A model generated the notes under the pieces. It was given only the letters and a program-made list of their open reading frames with translations. It was not told the DNA's origin and searched no databases. Below are positions 1 through 7,138 of a stretch of DNA of 7,739 bases, one piece after another. Source of the stretch: an uncultured Cloacibacillus sp. GTDB taxonomy: Bacteria; Synergistota; Synergistia; Synergistales; Synergistaceae. Position 1 is the first letter of the stretch. Each line of letters starts with the position of its first letter. The stretch lies in the NCBI GenBank assembly GCA_934511335.1, contig CAKSWL010000089.1:1-7739 (forward strand), read 5' to 3'. Made by a program: the position numbers and the translations under genes.

Positions 1-2
1 CC

Positions 3-674
3 GTCGCTGTGATGGATTGCACATGGCTGACCGCTATGCGTACTCCTGCCGTAACGGCGCTGGCTGCCGATGCGCTGCATCCCCACGCAAAGACCTTCGG
101 CATGTTCGGCTGCGGCGTGCAGGGCATCGGCCATGTCCGCTTTATCGCAAAGGCACTGAGGGAGCTGGAGTGCGTCTACATCTACGACAAGCTCCCTGCA
201 AGCATGGATCGACTGATTGAGCAGGTTGCGGACGAGGTGAAGATTCCCATCGTCAATGCATCCTGCCCGGAAGAAGTAGTGAAGAGCTGCGAGGTGCTCA
301 GCTCTGCTACCTTTATCGTCCGTGAGCCGATGAAGCTGGTCAAGAAAGAATGGGTCAGAAAGGGACAGACGATCTTGCCCTGTGACCTCAACACCTTCTG
401 GGATCCTGAGATCGCGCTGACCGCGGACAAGTACATCGTCGACAGCATCGACGAGCATGAGCTGTTTGCCGGTATGGGTTATTTCCCGGATGGTCTGCCG
501 AATATCGTATGTCAGACCGGCGAAGTGCTGGCTGGTATTGCAGAAGGCCGCACGAGCGCAGATGAGCTCATTGTGTGCAGCAACATCGGCATTTCCACCA
601 ACGACGTTGCTATGGGACAGGTTATCCTGACCAAGGCTCTCGAAATGGGTATCGGCACAAAGATGAAACTGTAA
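3..674 (+). CDS. Ornithine cyclodeaminase / mu-crystallin family protein (5' partial)
   Basis: This is the C-terminal part (about 223 residues) of a family whose members are usually about 320-340 residues. The reading frame is open to the left edge and the first visible residues (VAVMDCTWLTAMRT) match the middle of the family, so the GTG at 9 and ATG at 12 are internal codons. A Rossmann NAD(P)-binding fold follows, with the GxGxxG-type motif GCGVQG at 108-125. The C-terminal helix region carries the family-typical glycine-rich stretch, then GRTSADEL and GISTNDVA. Family members are NAD(P)-dependent enzymes such as ornithine or lysine cyclodeaminases, alanine dehydrogenase and imine reductases, all cytoplasmic. 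The N-terminal substrate-binding part is missing, so the substrate cannot be named. It probably ends its transcript, because a terminator-like hairpin follows about 77 bases after the stop. Family assignment is firm; the exact reaction is not known. Confidence 0.9.
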   Translation, partial: VAVMDCTWLTAMRTPAVTALAADALHPHAKTFGMFGCGVQGIGHVRFIAKALRELECVYIYDKLPASMDRLIEQVADEVKIPIVNASCPEEVVKSCEVLSSATFIVREPMKLVKKEWVRKGQTILPCDLNTFWDPEIALTADKYIVDSIDEHELFAGMGYFPDGLPNIVCQTGEVLAGIAEGRTSADELIVCSNIGISTNDVAMGQVILTKALEMGIGTKMKL

Positions 675-750
675 ACATCCGCATAGGACACACCTGACCC
701 TGTTCCCGGAGAAAGAAGGAGAGTTTTCTCAAAGCGTAAACAGTCGGTGT

Positions 751-785
751 GCGCCGGCATCCCGCTGCACGCCGGTGTTTTCTTT
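751..785 (+). terminator. Probable intrinsic terminator of the cyclodeaminase-family gene
   Basis: A G+C-rich stem pairs 752-758 (CGCCGGC) with 771-777 (GCCGGTG). It has one G-U pair, a further G-U can close the base (751 with 778), and the loop is 12 bases. It is followed at once by TTTTCTTT. The run of T lies only on the plus-strand side, so it should stop rightward transcription. An enclosing weak hairpin (GAGAAA 709-714 with TTTCTC 725-730) lies just upstream. Confidence 0.55.
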
Positions 786-840
786 ATATCAGTCATCCAC
801 TTTGATGGAAATGAGCAAAGTATGGAACAAGCGAGAGAAA

Positions 841-1042
841 CATGGCCAGGCGCATCACTTCCTACACCTTATGCTTCGGGACGCTTTTTATGATGTCGCG
901 GTAAAAATGTACCGCGCAGCGCCGCCATTTTGATCACGGACAGAAGCTGGAGATGCTTTCAGCCGGCTCCAGGCTTTTGTCTGAAATGACGTACTCCCGT
1001 TAGACCTCGTTCTTTTAGGCTGCGTAGGGCTCCTGGCCAGCT
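841..1042 (-). pseudogene. Remnant of an IS256-family (Mutator) transposase
   Basis: Read on the minus strand, two frames together give a recognisable central piece of an IS256-family transposase. Bases 1042 down to 992 give SWPGALRSLKERGLTGV, like the family's 'SWxxFLRxLKxRGLxGV'. A frame change follows, then 990 down to 937 give VISDKSLEPAESISSFCP, the 'VISDxxxGLxEAI' segment that holds the second catalytic Asp of the DDE triad. After an in-frame stop at 936-934, bases 930 to 865 give KWRRCAVHFYRDIIKSVPK and then HKV, matching the 'KWQRCxVHFYRNxxxxVP' signature. Another stop follows at 864-862, and similarity fades by about 841. About 70 residues of a roughly 400-residue protein remain, with one frameshift and at least two stops, so it cannot be active. 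No start, end or terminal inverted repeat of the element was found. Confidence 0.8.
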
Positions 1043-1075
1043 GACGAGGTTTCTGCCGTTATCACTGAGACTGCG

Positions 1076-1104
1076 TATTACATTTTTATTCAGCATGCTA
1101 TAAT
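1076..1104 (+). promoter_or_regulatory. Likely promoter of the efflux operon (extended -10)
   Basis: A perfect extended -10 element, TGcTATAAT, lies at 1096-1104 in an A+T-rich island. The upstream -35 is poor (TATTAC at 1076-1081 with a 17-base spacer), as expected where an extended -10 compensates. Transcription would start near 1111, leaving a leader of about 35 bases before the adaptor gene. No clear operator palindrome was seen beside it. Confidence 0.6.
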
Positions 1105-1146
1105 AAAAGTTAATAAAATGCCCTTACGCGAGGAGTAGATGAGCCT

Positions 1147-2349
1147 GTGGAAAACGAAAACAAGACAGCGGAAATACGGAGCGAAGCGCAAAATACGGAA
1201 GATAATAAAAAGTATATCGTGTATGTGATCATTGTGTTTATAGTTGTCGCCGCGGCCGGAGGCTGGTGGTATTTTAAGAACGAAGAAAAGAGGAAGGCGG
1301 CGGCCGCGGCCGCCGCGATTGTGCCGCCTCCTGTCGTTTCGGAGATGACGGTCGGGCGCTCAGACGTGCCGGTCACGATGGAGTATACGGGGCAGACGGC
1401 GGGTTTCCGGCAGGCTGAGCTGCGAGCCCAGGTCGGAGGCATTATAAAGAAAAAATCATATAAAGAGGGAATGCCGGTAAAGGCCGGACAGGTGATGTTC
1501 GTCATCGACCAGGCGCCCTACCGCGCCGCGGTGAACAGGAACTACGCCTCTCTGAAGCAGAGCGAAGTGCAGATGAACCTGATGAAGACCGACTATGAAA
1601 GAGCTTCGGCGCTGTATAAGAAAAACGCCGTTAGTAAGGCGGAGTACGATAGGGCGGAGTCGAATTTTCAGGCTTCAAAGTCGGCGGTAGAGGCGGCCCG
1701 CGCCGCGCTGCGCCAGTCTCAGATAGACCTCGAATGGACGACCGTCAGGGCTCCGATCTCTGGCTTAAGCGGCAAGGAACGGTACTCTGTCGGCAACCTT
1801 ATCGAAACGGGCGGACTGCTGACGACGATCGTACAGTCTGATAAGGTCTACGTGGATTTCGCGATCCCCGCCGATACTTACCGTAAGAACGCTCAGCTCA
1901 TCGAGCGGGGGATTCTCAAAGTGAAGGCCGGCGGCCCCCATGTCGAGCTGGCTCTCGGCGACGGCACGAAGGTCGACAAAGAGGGAAAGATCGACTTCCA
2001 GAACCAATTTGTAACGCCGCAGACCGCTTCGATCAACGCCCGCGCCGTCTTTGACAATAGGGGCAACGCCCTCTATTCTGGTCAGTTCGTGCGCGTTTAT
2101 GTGAAGGGGTATTATGTCCCCAATATAATCCAGGTGCCGCTCAAAGCCGTCGTACAGGCCGGCGATCAATCTTTCGTTTATAGACTTAACGGCGAAAACG
2201 TCCCGGAAAAGGCTGAAATTACGATACTTAGAACGATAGATAATACCTGCCTCGTCGGAAAAGGGCTCAGCGAAGGGGAGAGGATAGTGCTTGACGGGGT
2301 GGCCAAGGTGCGGCCCGGTGAGAAGGTCGCTATAGAGGGAGCAAAATAA
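1147..2349 (+). CDS. RND efflux pump periplasmic adaptor (membrane fusion protein, AcrA/MexA family)
   Basis: The 400-residue product bridges the inner-membrane RND pump and the outer-membrane channel. A short charged cytoplasmic N-terminus (1-22) is followed by one hydrophobic segment (about 23-43). There is no lipobox cysteine, so the protein appears to be anchored by a transmembrane helix rather than by lipid. A seven-alanine run (51-57) and a PPP tract lead into the periplasmic part. This contains half of the lipoyl/barrel-sandwich domain (about 92-122, with GGIIKKKSYKEGMPVKAGQ), an alpha-helical coiled-coil hairpin (about 123-192), the second lipoyl half (about 197-230, with VRAPISGLSG), a beta-barrel (about 232-330) and a membrane-proximal C-terminal domain. 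The GTG start lies 11 bases after an AGGAG ribosome site (1131-1135). The frame is closed upstream by TAA at 1114, and later starts would destroy the cytoplasmic tail or the anchor. The stop codon abuts the pump's ATG. The family is certain; exported compounds are unknown. Confidence 0.95.
   Translation: MENENKTAEIRSEAQNTEDNKKYIVYVIIVFIVVAAAGGWWYFKNEEKRKAAAAAAAIVPPPVVSEMTVGRSDVPVTMEYTGQTAGFRQAELRAQVGGIIKKKSYKEGMPVKAGQVMFVIDQAPYRAAVNRNYASLKQSEVQMNLMKTDYERASALYKKNAVSKAEYDRAESNFQASKSAVEAARAALRQSQIDLEWTTVRAPISGLSGKERYSVGNLIETGGLLTTIVQSDKVYVDFAIPADTYRKNAQLIERGILKVKAGGPHVELALGDGTKVDKEGKIDFQNQFVTPQTASINARAVFDNRGNALYSGQFVRVYVKGYYVPNIIQVPLKAVVQAGDQSFVYRLNGENVPEKAEITILRTIDNTCLVGKGLSEGERIVLDGVAKVRPGEKVAIEGAK
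1297..1316. repeat. Perfect 20-base G+C-only palindrome encoding the poly-alanine run
   Basis: Positions 1297-1316 are identical to their own reverse complement, with the centre between 1306 and 1307. Every base is G or C, and two overlapping GCGGCCGC octamers (1300-1307 and 1306-1313) form its core. It covers nearly all of the seven alanine codons just after the adaptor's membrane segment, alternating GCG and GCC codons. Confidence 0.9.
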
Positions 2350-2352
2350 ATG
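2335..2352 (+). promoter_or_regulatory. Ribosome site and TAAATG junction, adaptor to pump
   Basis: GAGGGAG at 2335-2341, inside the end of the adaptor gene, is placed 8 bases before the pump's ATG at 2350. The adaptor's TAA stop (2347-2349) directly precedes that ATG, with no gap and no overlap. This fixes the pump start and implies translational coupling. Confidence 0.8.
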
Positions 2353-5300
2353 TTTTCCATAATGTTTATAAAACGGCCCATTCTGGCGACCGTTTGCTCG
2401 ATAGTCATCGTCATCGCGGGGATCGTCTCGATATACACGCTTCCCGTCGCGCAGTTCCCTGAACTGGTGCCGCCGCAGGTCACCGTCAGCGCGCAGTACC
2501 CCGGCGCGACGCCGGAGGTCATCGCGCAGGTTGTAGCCGCGCCTTTGGAAACGCAGATAAACGGCGTCGACGACATGATATATATGAACTCCGTCAGCAA
2601 CGGACAGGGTAAAATGACGCTTACCGTCACTTTCGAGCTCGGCACCGACCCAGATCAGGCGACGATCAACGTCAATAACCGCGTCCAGATGGCGACGCCC
2701 TCGATACCGGCGGAGGTGCGCCAGTACGGTATCATCGTGCAGAAGTCGTCGCCCAATATCCTGCTTATCTTTTCGCTGTTTTCCCCGCAGGGGATATACG
2801 ACACTACCTATATAAGCAACTATGCGCTGCTCAACGTTGTCGACAGTCTTAAGCGCATCCCAGGTGTCAGCGACGTCAACATTTTCACAAATCAGGATTA
2901 TGCGATGCGCATCTGGCTTAAGCCTGACAAGATGTCGCAGCTGGGCATCATGCCGGCGGACGTTGCCGCCGCGGTAAAGGACCAGAACAGCCAGTATGCA
3001 CTTGGACGCTTCGGAGACGCGCCCTCCAAGGCCGACCTCCAGAAGACCTACATCATGACGACGACCGGCCGCCTGACTACCGAGGAGGAGTTTGAAAACA
3101 TCATCATTAAGAGCCTTCCGGGCGGCGAGACGGTCTACCTCAAAGATATCGCGCGCGTACAGCTTGGCGCGAAGAGCTACAGCTTCTCCGGCACCCAGAA
3201 CGGCACGCCGGCCGTCCCCATCGGAGTCACCCTTGCGCCGGGAGCCAACGCTATACAGGTGTGCGACGAGGTCAAGGCCCAGCTTGCCGATGCGCAGAAG
3301 AAGTTCCCCAGCGGGCTCGTCTACGATATTCCTTATGATACTACTACCTTCGTCCGAGTCTCGATCGAAGAGGTCATCATCACGCTGATAGAGGCGCTGG
3401 TGCTGGTGTTCCTCGTCGTGCTGCTTTTCCTGCAGGATCTCCGCGCCACGATAATCCCCTGTCTCGCCGTTCCCGTTTCCATCATCGGGACCTTTGCGGG
3501 ACTCAAGGCATTTGGTTTCTCGATCAACACGCTGACGCTTTTCGGCGTTGTCCTTGCCATCGGCCTGGTCGTCGACGACGCGATCGTCGTCATTGAAAAT
3601 GTCGACCGCCATATGGAAGACGGACTGACGCCGTTCGACGCGACCTGCAAGGCGATGGAAGAGGTCACGGCGCCGGTCATCGCCATCGTCCTCGTGCTGA
3701 CCTCCGTCTTCGTGCCGATCGCCTTTCTCGGCGGCCTCACGGGCGAGCTGTATAAACAGTTCGCGATTACGATCGCAACCTCCGTCATAATCTCCGGCTT
3801 TGTAGCTCTTTCGCTCACTCCCGCGCTCTGCGCGATGATTTTGAAGCCCTCGGAGCACAAGCCGAAGTTTGTCCTATTCAGATGGTTCAACTCCTTTTTC
3901 GCCAAGCTGACTCACGGCTTCTCCTCCTCGGTGCGCGTGATGCTCAAGCACGGCATCATTGTCTTTGCCGTCTTCCTGCTTTTTGTCGCCGCGACGGCGC
4001 AGATGGCGCTGACGCTGCCGACCTCGCTCGTTCCTGACGAGGACCAGGGGATTATCATGGAGTCGATGTCCCTGCCTGACGGAAGCTCGCTGAATCAGAC
4101 GGAGGCGCTGGCGAAGCGGGTCTCGGAGATAACGACCTCTCTGCCGGAGGTGGAGACGGCGCTAATTTTCTCCGGGTACAATATCATCAACTCGTCCAAC
4201 CAGTCGAACTACGGCGCGGGCTTTATAAGGCTCAAGGACTGGGATCAGCGCAAAGGGCTGGGGCAGGATTCGTTCTCTGTCGCCAACAAGGTGATGGGGA
4301 AGGCCTGGAACATCCCTGAAGGCCAGGTTTTCGCCTTTAATCCGCCGGCAATTATCGGGATGAGCACCACCGGCGGCGTTGAGGGATACCTGCAGAGCCG
4401 CGTCACCACCGACGCCGACGAGATCGAAAGCGTCGTCCAGAAGTTTATCGAAGAGGCCGACAAGAGACCGGAGATCGCGAGCGTCTCGACGACTTTCTCG
4501 ACGAAGGTGCCGCAGTATTACGTATATATCGACAGAGTAAAGGCTAAATCGCTCGGAGTCAGCCTGGCCGACGTCTTTGGCGCGATGGGCAGCATCTACA
4601 GCAACTATTATGTCAACGATTTCGACAAGATGGGGCGTACCTTCCAGGTACTGATCTCGTCAGAGTCGAATTATCGCGACCGCCCCGACGGCATTAAATA
4701 CACTTACATCCGCTCGGAAAACGGCGACATGATCCCGCTGGAGTCGCTGGTCGAGCTGCGCCCGACGACGGGGCCGGACACGATGGAGCGCTTCAACGTC
4801 TTCCCTGCCGCAAAGCTGACGGGACAGCCTGCCGCGGGTTATACCTCCGGCCAGGTAATAAAGGCCCTCGAGGAGGCCGCCTCCACACTGCCGGAGGGCT
4901 ATACCTTAGCCTGGACCGGCACCGCCTATCAGGAAAAACAGACCGGCGCGGCGACCATGATCGCCTTCGTCCTTGGCATAATAATGGTCTTCCTCATCCT
5001 GGCGGCGCAGTACGAGCGCTGGAGCCTTCCCTTCGCGGTGGTCCTCTCCGTTCCCTTCGCGCTATTCGGAGCCTTCGTCGCCACGATGATGCGCGGCTTG
5101 TCCGATGACCTCTATTTCCAGGTGGCGCTGGTCACGCTGATCGGGCTTTCCGCGAAGAACGCGATTCTGATCGTCGAGTTCGCGCTGGAGGAACACCAAA
5201 AGGGAGTCCCGCTGATGCAGGCGGCGGTAAACGCCTCGCACCTGCGTTTCCGGCCGATAATAATGACCTCGCTGGCCTTCATACTCGGCGTTTTGCCGCT

Positions 5301-5496
5301 TGCCGTCAGCACCGGCGCGGGCGCGGCGAGCCGCCATTCGATCGGCACGGGGATAATAGGCGGCATGGTCGCCTCCACGGTGATCGGCATCTTCTTTGTG
5401 CCCTGTTTCTTTACAATGGTGATGCGGCTTTCGGCCCGTAAAAAGGGCCCAGCATCTGAAACGGCCGCTCCGTCGGCGGAAGTGGAGGCGAAGTAA
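2350..5496 (+). CDS. RND multidrug efflux transporter, HAE1 family (AcrB/MexB-like inner-membrane pump)
   Basis: The 1048-residue product has the full length of the family (AcrB is 1049). It is the trimeric proton antiporter of the pump. The N-terminus (MFSIMFIKRPILATVCSI) is the classic first transmembrane helix, followed by the first large periplasmic loop (about 30-335), a transmembrane bundle, a second periplasmic loop (about 560-870) and the last helices. The TM4 proton relay reads GLVVDDAIVVIENV, with Asp409 and Asp410 corresponding to AcrB Asp407/408. The TM10 lysine is present as Lys936 in LIGLSAKNAILIVEFA (AcrB Lys940). LVPDEDQG and LAAQYERW are also family hallmarks. The predicted switch loop (609-622) is Asn/Ser-rich rather than the FAGRG type of AcrB. 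It is second in the operon, between adaptor and channel genes. Amphiphilic drugs, bile salts or solvents are the usual substrates of the family; the actual substrates cannot be read from sequence. Confidence 0.97.
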   Translation: MFSIMFIKRPILATVCSIVIVIAGIVSIYTLPVAQFPELVPPQVTVSAQYPGATPEVIAQVVAAPLETQINGVDDMIYMNSVSNGQGKMTLTVTFELGTDPDQATINVNNRVQMATPSIPAEVRQYGIIVQKSSPNILLIFSLFSPQGIYDTTYISNYALLNVVDSLKRIPGVSDVNIFTNQDYAMRIWLKPDKMSQLGIMPADVAAAVKDQNSQYALGRFGDAPSKADLQKTYIMTTTGRLTTEEEFENIIIKSLPGGETVYLKDIARVQLGAKSYSFSGTQNGTPAVPIGVTLAPGANAIQVCDEVKAQLADAQKKFPSGLVYDIPYDTTTFVRVSIEEVIITLIEALVLVFLVVLLFLQDLRATIIPCLAVPVSIIGTFAGLKAFGFSINTLTLFGVVLAIGLVVDDAIVVIENVDRHMEDGLTPFDATCKAMEEVTAPVIAIVLVLTSVFVPIAFLGGLTGELYKQFAITIATSVIISGFVALSLTPALCAMILKPSEHKPKFVLFRWFNSFFAKLTHGFSSSVRVMLKHGIIVFAVFLLFVAATAQMALTLPTSLVPDEDQGIIMESMSLPDGSSLNQTEALAKRVSEITTSLPEVETALIFSGYNIINSSNQSNYGAGFIRLKDWDQRKGLGQDSFSVANKVMGKAWNIPEGQVFAFNPPAIIGMSTTGGVEGYLQSRVTTDADEIESVVQKFIEEADKRPEIASVSTTFSTKVPQYYVYIDRVKAKSLGVSLADVFGAMGSIYSNYYVNDFDKMGRTFQVLISSESNYRDRPDGIKYTYIRSENGDMIPLESLVELRPTTGPDTMERFNVFPAAKLTGQPAAGYTSGQVIKALEEAASTLPEGYTLAWTGTAYQEKQTGAATMIAFVLGIIMVFLILAAQYERWSLPFAVVLSVPFALFGAFVATMMRGLSDDLYFQVALVTLIGLSAKNAILIVEFALEEHQKGVPLMQAAVNASHLRFRPIIMTSLAFILGVLPLAVSTGAGAASRHSIGTGIIGGMVASTVIGIFFVPCFFTMVMRLSARKKGPASETAAPSAEVEAK

Positions 5497-5499
5497 ATG
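5484..5499 (+). promoter_or_regulatory. Ribosome site and TAAATG junction, pump to channel
   Basis: GGAGG at 5484-5488 lies 8 bases before the ATG at 5497. The pump's TAA stop (5494-5496) directly abuts it, the same arrangement as at the previous junction. The upstream frame belongs to the pump gene itself, so no longer N-terminus for the channel is possible. Confidence 0.8.
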
Positions 5500-6996
5500 A
5501 CTACCAGCGCGCTTTTAGCGGCACTTTTTATCGGGTCGTTCTTCCATATAGACCTTGGCCCCAAGATAACGTCCCCGCTGGCATACGACATGCCCCCGGC
5601 CTACGTAATGACCGTATCCGGCGACCTGTCGGCCGACAAAACGCCGGCGGCGGAAAGGATAACGCCGAATACCGCCTGGTGGACGCTCTTTAACGAGCCG
5701 GTCCTCAACCAGTGCGTCGACGAGGCCTTTAGGCGCAATCGCGACCTGGAGTCGGCTCTTGCCGCCGTCGCCCAGTCGCGCGCCTCGTTCAAAGTCGCGC
5801 GCGGCCAGCAGCGCCCGTCGCTGAACGCCCAGCTTGACGTATCGCGCTCATACATTGTGGGAGGCGCGGACGGTAAGCCTGAGGAGACCAACGTGCTTGA
5901 ACCGGCCGGCGGCATCAGTTACGAGATGGACCTTTGGGGAAAGCTCCAAAAGGCGACGCGCGCAGCCAGAGAAAACATCCTTGCGACGGAGGCGGCGAAG
6001 AACGTCGTGCGCCTGTCCCTCGCCGGTGAGGTCGCCAAAAACTATTTCTCGCTGCGCGCCGCGGACCGGCAGATACAAATCGCTCAGGAAAATCTAAGAT
6101 CGCAGCAGCGGACCCTTGAGCTTAGCCGATATCAATACGAACAGGGGCAGGTGAGCGAGCTTGACGTCCGCCGCAGCGAAGCCTTGGCCGCCGCTACGGC
6201 CGTTCAGCTCCGGCAGCTTCAATTGGCGATGACGCAGTACGAGACCTCGCTGCTGCTTTTGATGGGCCGCGACCCTCAAGAATTTGCGTCGCGGGAAGTG
6301 CCGCGCGGCGCGTATATAGCGGAGCTTCCACCGTGCCCAGCCATTCCGGAGGGACTTCCCGCGGAGCTTCTGACGCAGCGCCCAGACATCCTGCAGGCCG
6401 CCTTCAACTATCGGACGGCGCTTGCCAACATCGGTTCCGCAAGGGCTGCGCAATATCCGACGATATCGCTCAGCGGGCTGATCGGAAATATCAATGATTC
6501 CCCGAGCACGATGTTTGACGGACCGACAGGCTGGGCGGCGGCGGCCGGCCTTGTCGCGCCGCTCTATAACGGCGGGAGGCTTAAGGCGAATGTAAAGAAG
6601 AGCGAGGCGGCGGCGCAGCAGGCCCTCGCCCAGTACTACAAGGCCGTGCAAAATGCGATGAAGGAGACGATCGATGCCATCACTGCCAATGAAAAGAGTG
6701 CGGAGATCGTAAACTTCGAGTTAGAGCGGGAAGAGGCGCAGCGGCGGGCCTACGAACTTGCCAAGACGCAGTACCTCGACGGAATGACGAGCCAGCTTGA
6801 CCTGCTTGATGCGCAGCGCAGCCTTCTTGCCGTGCAGCTGCAGCTTGAGGAAAGCCGCGCCGACCGTCTCAACTCGGCCGTCAGCCTCTGCCTTGCGCTT
6901 GGCGGCGGCTGGCAATACCGCGCCGGCGATGATTTAGAGACCAAAGAGCTGCCCACTCCCTGGAAAAACAAAAAATCTGTGGAAAAAAAGCGGTAA
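5497..6996 (+). CDS. Outer-membrane efflux channel (outer membrane factor, NodT/OprM/TolC family)
   Basis: The 499-residue product is the trimeric channel that carries the pump's substrates across the outer membrane. Two repeated OEP units cover roughly residues 60-260 and 285-480. Landmarks are TAWWTLFNEPVLNQCVDEA (about 58-76), an aromatic/Asp patch YEMDLWGKL, GLPAELLTQRPDILQA (from about 286), ARAAQYPTISLSG, APLYNGGRLKA, YLDGMTSQLDLLDAQRSLL (from 426) and the closing ALGGGWQ (about 467-473). OprM ends its conserved part in the same way. The N-terminus is odd: a hydrophobic stretch (5-16) without basic residues before it. Isoleucine 18 stands where OprM-type proteins have the lipobox cysteine, in the context DLGPKITSP. 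It is third and last in the operon. No clear terminator follows before the tRNA promoter. Confidence in the family is high; export and lipidation state are inferred. Confidence 0.95.
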   Translation: MTTSALLAALFIGSFFHIDLGPKITSPLAYDMPPAYVMTVSGDLSADKTPAAERITPNTAWWTLFNEPVLNQCVDEAFRRNRDLESALAAVAQSRASFKVARGQQRPSLNAQLDVSRSYIVGGADGKPEETNVLEPAGGISYEMDLWGKLQKATRAARENILATEAAKNVVRLSLAGEVAKNYFSLRAADRQIQIAQENLRSQQRTLELSRYQYEQGQVSELDVRRSEALAAATAVQLRQLQLAMTQYETSLLLLMGRDPQEFASREVPRGAYIAELPPCPAIPEGLPAELLTQRPDILQAAFNYRTALANIGSARAAQYPTISLSGLIGNINDSPSTMFDGPTGWAAAAGLVAPLYNGGRLKANVKKSEAAAQQALAQYYKAVQNAMKETIDAITANEKSAEIVNFELEREEAQRRAYELAKTQYLDGMTSQLDLLDAQRSLLAVQLQLEESRADRLNSAVSLCLALGGGWQYRAGDDLETKELPTPWKNKKSVEKKR

Positions 6997-7010
6997 TTTT
7001 GCAAAAAGGG

Positions 7011-7040
7011 CTGGCATAGTTCGAAAAGGTATGCTATTAT
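7011..7040 (+). promoter_or_regulatory. Promoter of the tRNA-Gly/tRNA-Thr unit
   Basis: CTGGCA at 7011-7016 matches four of six -35 consensus bases. An extended -10 element, TGcTATTAT, lies at 7032-7040 with an 18-base spacer between the hexamers. A start near 7047 would leave only about 10 bases before the first tRNA, which is normal for a stable-RNA promoter. Confidence 0.6.
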
Positions 7041-7056
7041 ATCTCCCGTTGATTGC

Positions 7057-7132
7057 GCGGATATAGCTCAGTTGGTAGAGCATTAGCTTCCCAAGCTAAG
7101 GGTCGCGGGTTCGAATCCCGTTGTCCGCTCCA
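7057..7132 (+). tRNA. tRNA-Gly (anticodon CCC)
   Basis: All four arms fold. The acceptor stem pairs 7057-7063 with 7122-7128 (one wobble). The D stem is GCTC/GAGC at 7066-7069/7078-7081. The anticodon stem TTAGC/GCTAA encloses the loop TTCCCAA, giving anticodon CCC at 7090-7092, which reads GGG codons. The T loop is a canonical TTCGAAT. The discriminator is U (7129), as in bacterial tRNA-Gly, and CCA is encoded at 7130-7132. Total length is 76 bases with CCA. It is cotranscribed with the next tRNA, 6 bases downstream. Confidence 0.97.
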
Positions 7133-7138
7133 AAAAAC

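Noticed and set aside
9..14. GTG/ATG near the left edge as the true start of the cyclodeaminase-family gene
   Set aside because: The codons before it continue the family sequence and about a third of the usual protein would be missing, so the gene is cut by the window edge.
897..916. Perfect hairpin CGCGGTA / TACCGCG
   Set aside because: It falls inside the transposase remnant codons (CAVHFYRD on the minus strand) and has no T run, so it is best seen as chance symmetry in old coding sequence.
805..933. A 42-codon ATG frame on the plus strand
   Set aside because: It has no ribosome site and lies exactly opposite the IS256-family transposase remnant, which explains its protein-like look.
1002..1052. 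Inverted repeat AGACCTCGT / ACGAGGTTT suggesting a structured RNA
   Set aside because: It overlaps the transposase remnant, the loop is long and pairing inside it is weak; there is no independent support for an RNA gene.
1765..3858. Long open frame (697 codons) on the minus strand opposite the adaptor and pump genes
   Set aside because: It is antisense to two certain genes and its translation is full of Arg and Asp with no domain or membrane pattern. It is a by-product of GC-rich codon use.
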